From contig NZ_JACIGK010000027.1 in NCBI RefSeq assembly GCF_014197915.1, forward strand, positions 1 to 61,537: a stretch of DNA of 61,537 bases, written 5' to 3'. Each line of letters opens with the position of its first letter. The first letter of the stretch is position 1. A program made the translations under genes and the position numbers. Under the pieces are notes generated by a model that had not been told where the DNA came from, ran no database searches, and worked only from the letters and a program-made list of their open reading frames with translations. Source of the DNA: Roseospira visakhapatnamensis (GTDB lineage: Bacteria > Pseudomonadota > Alphaproteobacteria > Rhodospirillales > Rhodospirillaceae). Below are positions 51,975 through 61,537 of the stretch, in pieces.

Positions 51975-52370
51975 GGTATCTCCCTCCTGCGAGCTCGCCT
52001 GCCGTGTCCCCAACCCATGGTCCCTACACCTACAGGCCGGGCGCGCCGACGTCGAGCCCCGCCGTCCGGATCGCCGTCGCCTGGGCAAGGCGGACGTGCT
52101 CGCGAGCCGTGGTCGCTTGCGGGCACGAGATCTGGACCGATCCGCGACCCGTTTCGGTCATGGGCGGTCTCCCTCGTGATTTGGGTGTTTCTCCCGGTGT
52201 TGCGCCTTATGGATGGACGGCGTATCGTGGGCTCATCCTGACAAAGGAAAGAGTGGTGATCCGACAAGGCAAGCATAAGACATGCAGCGGAAGAATCTAG
52301 TGTTGTAAATCAGGTTATGAAGATTTTATTGTGATTGTTCTTCAATATATTTGACCGTGTGGAGGGCAAC
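51975..52370. other. intergenic region with falling GC content
   Basis: This 396-base stretch separates the divergent permease and membrane-protein genes. The first part is the permease's 5' region. From about 52170 onwards the sequence becomes A+T-rich, with a run around 52285-52360 where a promoter for the next gene probably lies. No gene was recognised. Confidence 0.5.
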
Positions 52371-52940
52371 ATGTTTCCATGGTATAAAGGTCTCTGGGCG
52401 TTTTATACGTTGCTGACCCTGGTCCTGACGGCGCTGTCGTACGGCGTGAGCCGGATTGTCTTTGTGCCTATTGTTGCTATTCCGGACTTCGCGCTGCCGC
52501 GCGGCTTCACGCTTGGGGTGGCGTTCGTGTTCGCGGCAACCGTTGTTTTCCTGCTGCGCCACGGAATGCGACTGTGGCCGGAGTTGCCGGCGCTGTTGCG
52601 GCCGTCGATCGCGAAAATCATCGTCACCATGATAGTGTTTTTATTTGTACCCTTTGGGAACCTTGCATTTATGCCGTTGATTATGGGGTTGCATGTAGCC
52701 TTTTTCATTGAGGATTTGCGAACTGTTTTGTCGCCACAAGACTTGTCTGATTTGGATCGGATGCCTCGTGTTCTGATTCACTTTGGTATATTGCTGCTTG
52801 GCGCCGCCTTCGCCTACCTGATCACGACGTTGTCGTGGCGGTCGTCACGGCGCCGCTATGGGGCGTGGGAGATTGTGCCGCTTGGGTATCTGGCCGCCTA
52901 CACGTTTACCTTGCTGGTGTGGCAGCGGCCGTACATGTGA
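52371..52940 (+). CDS. orphan multi-pass membrane protein of atypical composition
   Basis: This protein is 189 residues from the ATG at 52371, preceded by GTGGAGGG. About five to six membrane helices are predicted: YTLLTLVLTALSYGVSRIV, LGVAFVFAATVVFLL, KIIVTMIVFLFVPFGNLAF, a short helix at IMGLHVAFFIE, ILLLGAAFAYLITTL and GYLAAYTFTLLVW. I do not recognise the family. Codon choice is A+T-richer in the middle (52620-52790) than in any neighbour, suggesting acquisition from elsewhere or a gene under weak selection. It stands alone between divergent and convergent neighbours. Confidence 0.7.
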   Translation: MFPWYKGLWAFYTLLTLVLTALSYGVSRIVFVPIVAIPDFALPRGFTLGVAFVFAATVVFLLRHGMRLWPELPALLRPSIAKIIVTMIVFLFVPFGNLAFMPLIMGLHVAFFIEDLRTVLSPQDLSDLDRMPRVLIHFGILLLGAAFAYLITTLSWRSSRRRYGAWEIVPLGYLAAYTFTLLVWQRPYM

Positions 52941-53015
52941 GACGGAGCGGTGCCAGGGCGAGCGTTTGGTGCGCGCACGGGGTCGGTCGGCGATACCGCT
53001 GTTCCGCGATGGCCC

Positions 53016-53053
53016 AAAAAAACGGCCCCGGCGGCGCATGCCTCCGGGGCCGT
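53016..53053 (-). terminator. intrinsic terminator with T7 tract, downstream of ppdK
   Basis: On the minus strand, ACGGCCCCGG (complement of 53044-53053) pairs with CCGGGGCCGT (complement of 53022-53031) across a 12-base loop. Seven T follow at once (complement of 53016-53022). This is a textbook Rho-independent terminator for transcripts coming from ppdK. Confidence 0.88.
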
Positions 53054-53190
53054 TGTCGATGCCGGCCCCCCGCCCGCGCCGAGACCGACGCGGGTGGGGA
53101 GTGTGGCTACTCTAGTGCGGCGACGCATTCAAGGGAATCCCCCTCGACTGCAAACGTCGCTGCACAAGACGTTGTTTCTCGTGCACTTTC

Positions 53191-53232
53191 GATCCAGACA
53201 AAAGAATGCGGACTGCATCTTTTGTCTGGATC
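53191..53232. repeat. 15-bp perfect inverted repeat just after the ppdK stop
   Basis: GATCCAGACAAAAGA (53191-53205) is repeated in exact inverted form at 53218-53232. The inner bases ATGC/GCAT can extend the stem past a one-base bulge. It begins 6 bases after the ppdK stop. It may stabilise the 3' end of the ppdK mRNA or be a REP-like element, as a stronger terminator follows. Confidence 0.8.
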
Positions 53233-53238
53233 AGCGCA

Positions 53239-55923
<2,685 letters not shown>

Positions 55924-55929
55924 AGTTCC

Positions 55930-58104
55930 TTACCCCTCGATCTTGGAGAAATCGGCCACGCGGCCCATGGCCATCTGAATACGCGACAGCAAGCGCAGTC
56001 GGTTGCGTCGCAGGGACGGGTCATCCGCGTTGACCGTCACGGCGTCGAAAAAGGCGTCCACGGGCGCCCGCAAGCGGGCCAGGGACGCCATGGCTGAGTC
56101 GAACCGTTCGGCCTCGACGGCGCGCCCGGTGGCCTCCATGGCCTGATCCAGGGCGGCCACCAGGGCCTGTTCCTCTGGGCTCCGCAGCAGGTCGGCGGAG
56201 AGACCGGCCTGATCGTCGATGGCCCCGTCTTTCCGTTCCTCGATGCGAACGATGTTGGTGGCACGACGGTAGGCCGTCAACAGGTTCGCGCCATCCGCGC
56301 TATCCACGAAGGCGGCCAGGGCTTCCACGCGGGTCAGCAGACGCACCAGATCGTCCTCGCCGCCCAGGGCGAAGACGGCGGCGATCAGGTCGTGACGCAC
56401 GCCCCGCTCGCGCAAGTGCACCTTGAGGCGGTCGGCAAAGAAAACGAGCAGGTCGTCAAGCGCCGAGTCGGGGGCGGAACGGTCCATGGACTGCGCCTGG
56501 TAGGCGGCGCGCGCGGCCCGGAAGGCGGGCAGCAGCGGTACCCGGGCGCCGGTTTCCACGATCAGGCGGATGACCCCCAGCGCGGCGCGGCGCAGCGCGA
56601 AGGGGTCGCGCGACCCGGTGGGCTTCTCGTCGATCAGCCAGAAGCCCACCAGGGTGTCGATCTTGTCGGCCAGGGCCACCACCACCGAGACCGGCGCCGT
56701 CGGACAGGCGTCGGCCGGTCCCTGGGGCGCGTAGTGTTCGGCGATGGCCGTGGCGACGGCGGGCGACTCGCCGTCATGGGTGGCGTAGTCGCGGCCCATC
56801 AGGCCCTGAAGCTCGGGGAACTCGCCGACCATGCCGGTCGTCAGGTCGGCCTTGCAGAGCAACGCGGCGCGATCGCAGGCCGCCGGATCGGCGCCCGGGA
56901 TCAAGGGCGCCAGATGAGCGGCCAGGGCGCGCAGGCGCTCCATGCGGTCGTGGTCCGTGCCCAGGCGGGCATGGAACACGCGGGCGCGCAGCCGGTCGAC
57001 GCGCGCGGCGAGGGGGTGCTTGCGGTCCTGGTCCCAGAAGAAGCGGGCGTCGGACAGGCGGGCGCGCAACACCCGCTCGTTGCCGGCGACGATGCGGGCA
57101 CCGCCGTCCTTGGCGGGCATGTTGGACACCACGATGAAGCGCGGCGCCAGGCCGCCGTCGGCGGTTTCCAGGCTGAAGTACTTCTGGTGGCCGCGCATGG
57201 CGGTGGTCAGCACCTCGGGCGGCAGGTCCATGAAGGCGTCGTCGATGTGCCCCATCAGCACCTCGGGCCATTCCACCAGCCCGGCGACCTCGGCCAGCAG
57301 GCCGGGGTCCGGGCGTACGCGCAGACCCTCGCCTCGGGCCAAGGCGTCGGCGCGGTCGGCGATCAGGCGGGCGCGATCGTCTCCATCCAGCATGACGAAG
57401 GCGTGGCCCAGCCGCTCGCGATAGTCATTGAGATTCCGCACCGCAAAAGGCGTGGGGGCGAGGAAGCGGTGGCCACGGGTTTCGGCCGTGAAGGCGCGCA
57501 GGGCGGTCCCCTCGGGGGCCGCCGACGGATCGTCCAGAAAGGCCGGCGGCTGGGCCGGGCCGGTGCCGTCGGCGCGCGCGCCGGGCGTGGCGCCCAGGAC
57601 CAGGGCGCCGGTCAGCGGTTGACCGTCGAACACCGCCAGGAGGCCGTGCAGGGGGCGGACCCAGGTCAGGGCATGGGTCGACCAGCGCATGGACTTGGGC
57701 CACGGCATCGCCAGGATGGCCTCGCCCACCAGGCGCGGCAGCACCTCGGCGGTCGTGCGGCCCTTGTGCTCGATGACCGCGAACAGCACCGGTCCCTTGG
57801 GCGTGTCGCGCCGCTCCACCTGGTCCAGGGTCAGGCCCAGCGAGCCGAGGAACCCCTGAACGGCCTTCTCCGGCGCGTCGGCCTTGGGGCCCTTGCGCTC
57901 CTCGCGGGTGTCCGGCTGGGCCAGCGGCAGGCCGTCCACCGCCAGCGCGAGGCGGCGCGGCGTGGCGAAGGCCGTGGCCGCGTCGTAGGTCAGGCCGGCC
58001 CTGGTCAGACCCTCGGTCACCAGGCGCCGCAGGTCGTCGGCGGCGCGCCGTTGCATGCGGGCCGGGATTTCCTCGGACAGCAGTTCAATCAGCAACTCGG
58101 CCAT
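55930..58104 (-). CDS. glyS: glycyl-tRNA synthetase beta subunit
   Basis: This 724-residue protein is the large subunit of the alpha2-beta2 glycyl-tRNA synthetase found in most proteobacteria. The N-terminus [15 protein letters not shown] and the blocks [17 protein letters not shown]-type [24 protein letters not shown] and [17 protein letters not shown] are diagnostic. The C-terminus includes the DALR-like helical anticodon-binding region. It starts 3 bases after glyQ and is 6 bases before ppdK. Confidence 0.97.
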   Translation of the reverse strand: MAELLIELLSEEIPARMQRRAADDLRRLVTEGLTRAGLTYDAATAFATPRRLALAVDGLPLAQPDTREERKGPKADAPEKAVQGFLGSLGLTLDQVERRDTPKGPVLFAVIEHKGRTTAEVLPRLVGEAILAMPWPKSMRWSTHALTWVRPLHGLLAVFDGQPLTGALVLGATPGARADGTGPAQPPAFLDDPSAAPEGTALRAFTAETRGHRFLAPTPFAVRNLNDYRERLGHAFVMLDGDDRARLIADRADALARGEGLRVRPDPGLLAEVAGLVEWPEVLMGHIDDAFMDLPPEVLTTAMRGHQKYFSLETADGGLAPRFIVVSNMPAKDGGARIVAGNERVLRARLSDARFFWDQDRKHPLAARVDRLRARVFHARLGTDHDRMERLRALAAHLAPLIPGADPAACDRAALLCKADLTTGMVGEFPELQGLMGRDYATHDGESPAVATAIAEHYAPQGPADACPTAPVSVVVALADKIDTLVGFWLIDEKPTGSRDPFALRRAALGVIRLIVETGARVPLLPAFRAARAAYQAQSMDRSAPDSALDDLLVFFADRLKVHLRERGVRHDLIAAVFALGGEDDLVRLLTRVEALAAFVDSADGANLLTAYRRATNIVRIEERKDGAIDDQAGLSADLLRSPEEQALVAALDQAMEATGRAVEAERFDSAMASLARLRAPVDAFFDAVTVNADDPSLRRNRLRLLSRIQMAMGRVADFSKIEG

Positions 58105-58107
58105 GGC

Positions 58108-59013
58108 TCAGCCCTCCCCCCCGGCGGTGCTTGGGGGAAGATGGCCCCGGCTCCTCAGCCAGCCCTCGGCGCAGCCCTTGGCCAGCGCGCGCACGCGGCC
58201 GATGTAGGCGGCCCGCTCGGTGACCGAGATCACGCCGCGCGCGTCCAGCAGATTGAACCGATGCGAGGCCTTCATGCACTGGTCATAGGCGGGCAGCGGC
58301 AGGCCGGCCGCCAACAGGGCCGTGCACTCGGCCTCGGCGTCCTGGAAGTGGCGGAACAGGGCATCCGTGTTGGCATGCTCGAAGTTGTGGGCCGAGAACT
58401 CGCGTTCGGCCTGAAGGAAGATGTCGCCGTAGGTCACGCCGGCGCCGTTGAAATCCAGGTCGTAGACGTTCTCGACGCCCTGGATGTACATGGCCAGGCG
58501 CTCCAGGCCGTAGGTCAGTTCGAAGGCCACCGGGTCGCAGTCGAACCCGCCCACCTGCTGGAAGTAGGTGAACTGTGTCACTTCCATGCCGTCGCACCAC
58601 ACCTCCCAGCCCAGGCCCCAGGCGCCCAGGGTCGGGCTTTCCCAATCGTCCTCCACGAAGCGGATGTCATGGGCCAGGGGGTCGATGCCCAGCGCCCTCA
58701 CGCTGTCCAGGTAAAGCTCCTGGGCATGTTCCGGCGACGGCTTCATGAGCACCTGGAACTGGTAATAGTGTTGCAGCCGGTTCGGGTTCTCGCCGTAGCG
58801 GCCATCGGTCGGCCGCCGCGACGGCTGGGCGTAGGCGGCGTTCCAGGGCTCCGGACCCAAGGCGCGCAGCGTGGTCGCCGGGTGGAAGGTGCCGGCGCCG
58901 ACCTCCAGGTCGTAGGGTTGCAGGATGACGCAGCCGTGACCGGCCCAATAGGATTGCAGGGCCAGGATCATCGATTGGAAATCGAGGGGGGCGGCGGCGG
59001 AAGCTGCGGTCAC
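58108..59013 (-). CDS. glyQ: glycyl-tRNA synthetase alpha subunit
   Basis: This protein is 301 residues from GTG at 59013, preceded by AGGAAT; longer in-frame starts add an Arg/Pro-rich stretch not found in the family. Conserved blocks are [54 protein letters not shown] and [16 protein letters not shown] by segments. It forms the class II catalytic core and activates glycine. It is first in the glyQ-glyS-ppdK operon. GTG start with coupling to glyS is normal here. Confidence 0.96.
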   Translation of the reverse strand: MTAASAAAPLDFQSMILALQSYWAGHGCVILQPYDLEVGAGTFHPATTLRALGPEPWNAAYAQPSRRPTDGRYGENPNRLQHYYQFQVLMKPSPEHAQELYLDSVRALGIDPLAHDIRFVEDDWESPTLGAWGLGWEVWCDGMEVTQFTYFQQVGGFDCDPVAFELTYGLERLAMYIQGVENVYDLDFNGAGVTYGDIFLQAEREFSAHNFEHANTDALFRHFQDAEAECTALLAAGLPLPAYDQCMKASHRFNLLDARGVISVTERAAYIGRVRALAKGCAEGWLRSRGHLPPSTAGGEG

Positions 59014-59255
59014 GACGGGATTCCTGTGGGCAACGGGCCGTGTGGACGGCACAAGGACACGGGGCGCGCACGGCGAGAGAGCGCGGAAACCGGGGCGAAG
59101 GCTGGGCGCGGGGCGGATCGGCGATGACACGGCGTGGGCGGGAGATCGACTCAGACGTCCATCCCAGGCAGGCAAGCTAGCGGGCGCGCCGGGGCTCGGT
59201 CAAGGCGGCGCGGCCTTCAAACCCTCTATGGACGCGTCTGAAACGGATCTGGCAC

Positions 59256-60551
59256 CTAGATCCGGTACCCGAGTGCCTCGGGCAGCCACAAGGCGATCTC
59301 CGGGACGGCGATCACCAGGCCCATGGCGATCAGCATCGCCAGGATGGGCCACACCACCCACCGCACCGTGGCCTCGATGGGGACGCCGGCGATGCGCGCC
59401 GTGACCATCAGGTTGACGGCCACCGGTGGCGTGAACTGGCCGACGGCGATGTTCATGGCCATCAGCACGCCGAACCAGGTGGGGTTCCAGCCGAAGCTGA
59501 CCATGATGGGGGTCAGCAGGGGCAGGGTGATCAGGTAGATGGACACGCCGTCCAGCACCATTCCCGCCAGCAGCAGAACCATCATCACCATCAGCAGCAC
59601 GACGACCGACGTGTTCGACAGCGACAGGATCATCGCGGCGGCGGTGTCGAAGGCCCCCAGGGTGGTCCCGGCCCAGGCGAAGATGCCGGCCAGCGAGATG
59701 ATCAGCATGACCACCGCCGACACCGCCGCCGAATCCGCCAGGACGCGATACAGCGCCGCCAGTCCCATGGAGCGGTGCACCGCCAGCCCGACGAACAGGC
59801 CGTAGGCCACGGCCACCGCCGCCGCCTCGGTGGGCGTGAACAGGCCGCTGCGCAGTCCGCCCAGGATGATGACGGGCGCGAACAGGCCGGGCAGGGCGGC
59901 GCGCAGGCTGGGCCAGAAGGGGGGACGCCGGATGCCCTCGGCGGTGCCGAAGCCCTGGCGGCGGCTGATCCACCAGGCCGGCAGCGCCACCGCCAGCCCG
60001 GCCAGCAGGCCCGGGCCGATACCGGCGGCGAACAGGGCGCGCAGGTCCACGCCGGGGACCATGATGGAATAGATGATGAGGGCGATGGAGGGCGGGATCA
60101 GGATGGCCGTGGAGGCCGAGGCGGCGATGATGCTGGCCGAGAAGGCGCGCGGGTAGCCGGCCTTCATCATGCTGGGGATCATCACCGTGGCCACGGCGGC
60201 GGCGTCGGCCGGGCCGGACCCCGACATGCCGCCCATGATCAGGCACACCAGGATGGCCACCAGCGCCAGCCCGCCCCGGCGCGGCCCCACCACCGCCTGG
60301 GCCAGCCGCACCAGCCGCTCGGCCACGCCCGAGCGCTCGAAGATCATGCCCGTCAGGATGAACAGCGGGATGGCGATCAGCGGATACTTGGCGATGCTGG
60401 AGTAGGCGATGGTCGCGGTGTTGGCCACCGCGTACCAGTCCAGCCCGACGAAGATGGCCAGCAGCCCCGAGACGCCCAGCGCCACGGCGATCGGGGTGCC
60501 GGCCAGCAGCATCACGACGAAGCCGCCCAGCAGGACCAGATTGGCGGTCAC
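59256..60551 (-). CDS. dctM: TRAP transporter large permease (DctM)
   Basis: This protein is 431 residues from GTG at 60551 (GTGA overlap with dctQ). It has about twelve hydrophobic helices. Family hallmarks include SSIAKYPLIAIPLFILTGMI, GGMSGSGPADAAAVATVMIP, IPPSIALIIYSIM and NIAVGQFTPPVAVNLMVTARI. It works with the small permease and a periplasmic solute-binding protein in sodium-driven uptake of carboxylates or related solutes. No DctP-type binding protein gene lies in the window. The substrate is therefore unknown. Confidence 0.94.
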   Translation of the reverse strand: MTANLVLLGGFVVMLLAGTPIAVALGVSGLLAIFVGLDWYAVANTATIAYSSIAKYPLIAIPLFILTGMIFERSGVAERLVRLAQAVVGPRRGGLALVAILVCLIMGGMSGSGPADAAAVATVMIPSMMKAGYPRAFSASIIAASASTAILIPPSIALIIYSIMVPGVDLRALFAAGIGPGLLAGLAVALPAWWISRRQGFGTAEGIRRPPFWPSLRAALPGLFAPVIILGGLRSGLFTPTEAAAVAVAYGLFVGLAVHRSMGLAALYRVLADSAAVSAVVMLIISLAGIFAWAGTTLGAFDTAAAMILSLSNTSVVVLLMVMMVLLLAGMVLDGVSIYLITLPLLTPIMVSFGWNPTWFGVLMAMNIAVGQFTPPVAVNLMVTARIAGVPIEATVRWVVWPILAMLIAMGLVIAVPEIALWLPEALGYRI

Positions 60552-61072
60552 GGCGCGTCTCCCGCGCGGCCGCGGCGCCGCAGGCCGGCCAGCACCGGTC
60601 CCCAGAGGCGCCCCAGCACCGCCACGCACAGCAGCGGCAGCCACAGGGTGTAGATCCAGGTGGGCCACCCCAGCGCCGGGGAGGTCTCGCCGTAGACGTA
60701 CTCGTCCCAGGTAAGCCCGGCGCCGAACCAGACCAGCGCCCCGAACATCAGCGTGCCGGCGGCCAGGGTGAGGCCGTCGCACAGGCGCCGCCCCAGGGGG
60801 CCGAGACGCTGCACCACCACGGTGATGCGGATATGGTCGCGATTGGCGAAGGCCAGCGCGGCGCCGACGAAGGTCAGCACCACCAGCAGGAACACCGAGA
60901 TCTCCTCGGTGAAGGCGAACGACACGTTGGTTGCGTAACGGACCACGACGTTGGCGAAGCTGATCACGCAGATCAGCGCCATGGCGGCGGCGCCGATGGC
61001 TTCCTCGATCCGGAACGGCGGCCGCTCCGGCGCCGGGGCGTCGTCGTCGGCCTGACGGGTGTCCGTGTGCAT
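60548..61072 (-). CDS. dctQ: TRAP transporter small permease (DctQ)
   Basis: This protein is 174 residues from the ATG at 61072. It has four membrane helices with the DctQ family marks AFTEEISVFLLVVLTFVGAALAF, NRDHIRITVVVQRL and W-T-W-I-Y. An N-terminal cytoplasmic tail is rich in Asp, Ala and Pro. It pairs with DctM, whose start overlaps its stop. No strong ribosome-binding site is visible; a hairpin stands 16 bases upstream of the start (61088-61118). Confidence 0.92.
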   Translation of the reverse strand: MHTDTRQADDDAPAPERPPFRIEEAIGAAAMALICVISFANVVVRYATNVSFAFTEEISVFLLVVLTFVGAALAFANRDHIRITVVVQRLGPLGRRLCDGLTLAAGTLMFGALVWFGAGLTWDEYVYGETSPALGWPTWIYTLWLPLLCVAVLGRLWGPVLAGLRRRGRAGDAP

Positions 61073-61087
61073 GGTGGTTGGTCCGCC

Positions 61088-61118
61088 TGCTGTCCTGCGC
61101 GTGCCGCGCAAGACAGCA
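61088..61118. promoter_or_regulatory. hairpin in the dctQ leader
   Basis: TGCTGTCCTGCGCG (61088-61101) pairs with 61105-61118 around a 3-base loop, with one mismatch that may form a G-U pair in RNA. It lies 16 bases upstream of the dctQ start. It could be a regulator-binding dyad or a leader stem-loop that affects translation of the TRAP operon. No regulator gene is adjacent. Confidence 0.4.
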
Positions 61119-61214
61119 CAGGGGCCATCAGGGGATCAAGTCCGGCTTGCGTCGAGGCGTCGCCGCTCGCTCAGGCGCCAGGCGGGCCGCGCCCCGAGTG
61201 TCGATAGGCCCTCG

Positions 61215-61282
61215 TGTCCTGAATCCGAAGTTCGTTACATCACTTGGCTGGCGCTGGACGAACTTCGGATTCAATCAGGACA
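61215..61282. repeat. near-palindromic 68-base element bounded by TGTCCTGA / TCAGGACA
   Basis: The left arm 61215-61235 (TGTCCTGAATCCGAAGTTCG plus T) is matched in inverse by 61258-61282, except for four extra bases TTGA (as read on the minus strand) in the right arm. The short 22-base centre has no coding capacity. The ends look like the terminal inverted repeats of an insertion sequence collapsed onto itself. The right arm's TCAGGACA abuts the next inverted-repeat element. Confidence 0.7.
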
Positions 61283-61417
61283 GTAAGAGGGGCAAAACCC
61301 CGGGCAAACGTGGGAGACGTGGGATCTGTGCGGTAGAGAAGTGGCAGAATGCCTCGGTTTCTCGGGCTCACATCATGGCATGCTGCACCTGCGTGCCCGG
61401 GGTTTTGCCCCTCTTAC
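61283..61417. mobile_element. 135-base MITE-like element with 24-bp perfect terminal inverted repeats
   Basis: The 24 bases at 61283-61306 (beginning GTAAGAGGGGCAAAACCCC) occur in exact inverted form at 61394-61417. TCAGGACA stands directly before the element (61275-61282) and again one base after it (61419-61426), which looks like a target-site duplication or a duplicated IS end. The 87-base interior has no open frame of note. These are the features of a non-autonomous miniature inverted-repeat element. Confidence 0.65.
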
Positions 61418-61513
61418 CTCAGGACACTATTAACTATATGATTCTAGCAGTCTGTCGGATTTGGGCGGTCTCGGATAGAATCGGAGCGGGTTTCAGGTCA
61501 TCGGGAACGGGTG

Positions 61514-61537
61514 ATGGCGAACTTCATCTCGGACGAT
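61514..61537 (+). other. possible start of a transposase gene, cut by the window edge
   Basis: The last 24 bases can be read as MANFISDD from an ATG with GGGAACGGG upstream. An N-terminus with [FI]-x-D-D just after the start is common in IS5-type transposases, and mobile DNA lies immediately before it. Eight codons are far too few to be sure. Confidence 0.25.

Noticed and set aside
61307-61393. tRNA or small RNA gene inside the terminal element
   Set aside because: The interior forms no cloverleaf and lacks T-loop and anticodon-stem consensus; it fits the non-coding centre of a MITE.

Overview
The window is high-GC DNA, almost wall-to-wall coding, from an alphaproteobacterium. FlaF/FlbT-type flagellar regulators, a Rhodospirillum-type RuBisCO-like protein beside its cupin partner, glyQ-glyS-ppdK, and a lptC-lptA-lptB-rpoN block together suggest a motile member of the Rhodospirillales (a purple non-sulfur relative). 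This is inference from gene content only; there is no rRNA in the window. Both ends carry insertion-sequence material.

Region 1 (1-6454) begins with the 3' end of an IS630-like transposase. A minus-strand signalling operon follows: a small secreted FecR-like protein, a CHASE2-adenylate cyclase, a STAS-metallo-beta-lactamase fusion and a CHASE2-PP2C phosphatase. Region 2 (7014-17210) is on the plus strand and diverges from it. It holds a glycine-zipper lipoprotein, a WD40-caspase-like protease, a caspase-like protease with DUF4384, a serpin, an OmpA-like peptidoglycan-binding protein and a third caspase-like protease. Five of the six genes overlap or lie within about 45 bases of a neighbour, and all carry export signals. 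Three caspase homologues plus a serpin looks like an envelope protease/inhibitor system and is the most unusual locus here.

Region 3 (17.7-30.5 kb) is mostly housekeeping: an XRE regulator, msrA, a DUF2237 protein, a COG0523 metallochaperone overlapping hisI, and a JmjC-type oxygenase. Sulfur genes follow (cystathionine lyase-like, sseA, cysK), then an alanine/sodium symporter and the RuBisCO-like protein-cupin-Nudix operon of 5'-methylthioadenosine salvage.

Region 4 (30.5-44.1 kb) has flaF, flbT and a flagellin-like gene, preceded by eleven minus-strand sugar genes with many stop-start overlaps. These encode two epimerases, a methyltransferase, a split transketolase, a dehydratase-type SDR, a GHMP kinase, a Nudix hydrolase, a CBS-NeuB-SAF-TIM-barrel fusion, a cytidylyltransferase and a DegT aminotransferase. 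The set predicts a CMP-activated nonulosonic-acid-like sugar, possibly for flagellin or surface glycosylation.

Region 5 (44.2-53 kb) has an IS3 fossil, kdsD, lptC-lptA-lptB-rpoN, a Wzt/Wzm-type polysaccharide ABC exporter and an A+T-richer orphan membrane protein. Region 6 (53-61.5 kb) has ppdK, glyS and glyQ, then dctM and dctQ of a TRAP transporter without its binding protein. The window ends in nested inverted-repeat elements and a possible start of another transposase. No tRNA, rRNA or CRISPR array was seen.
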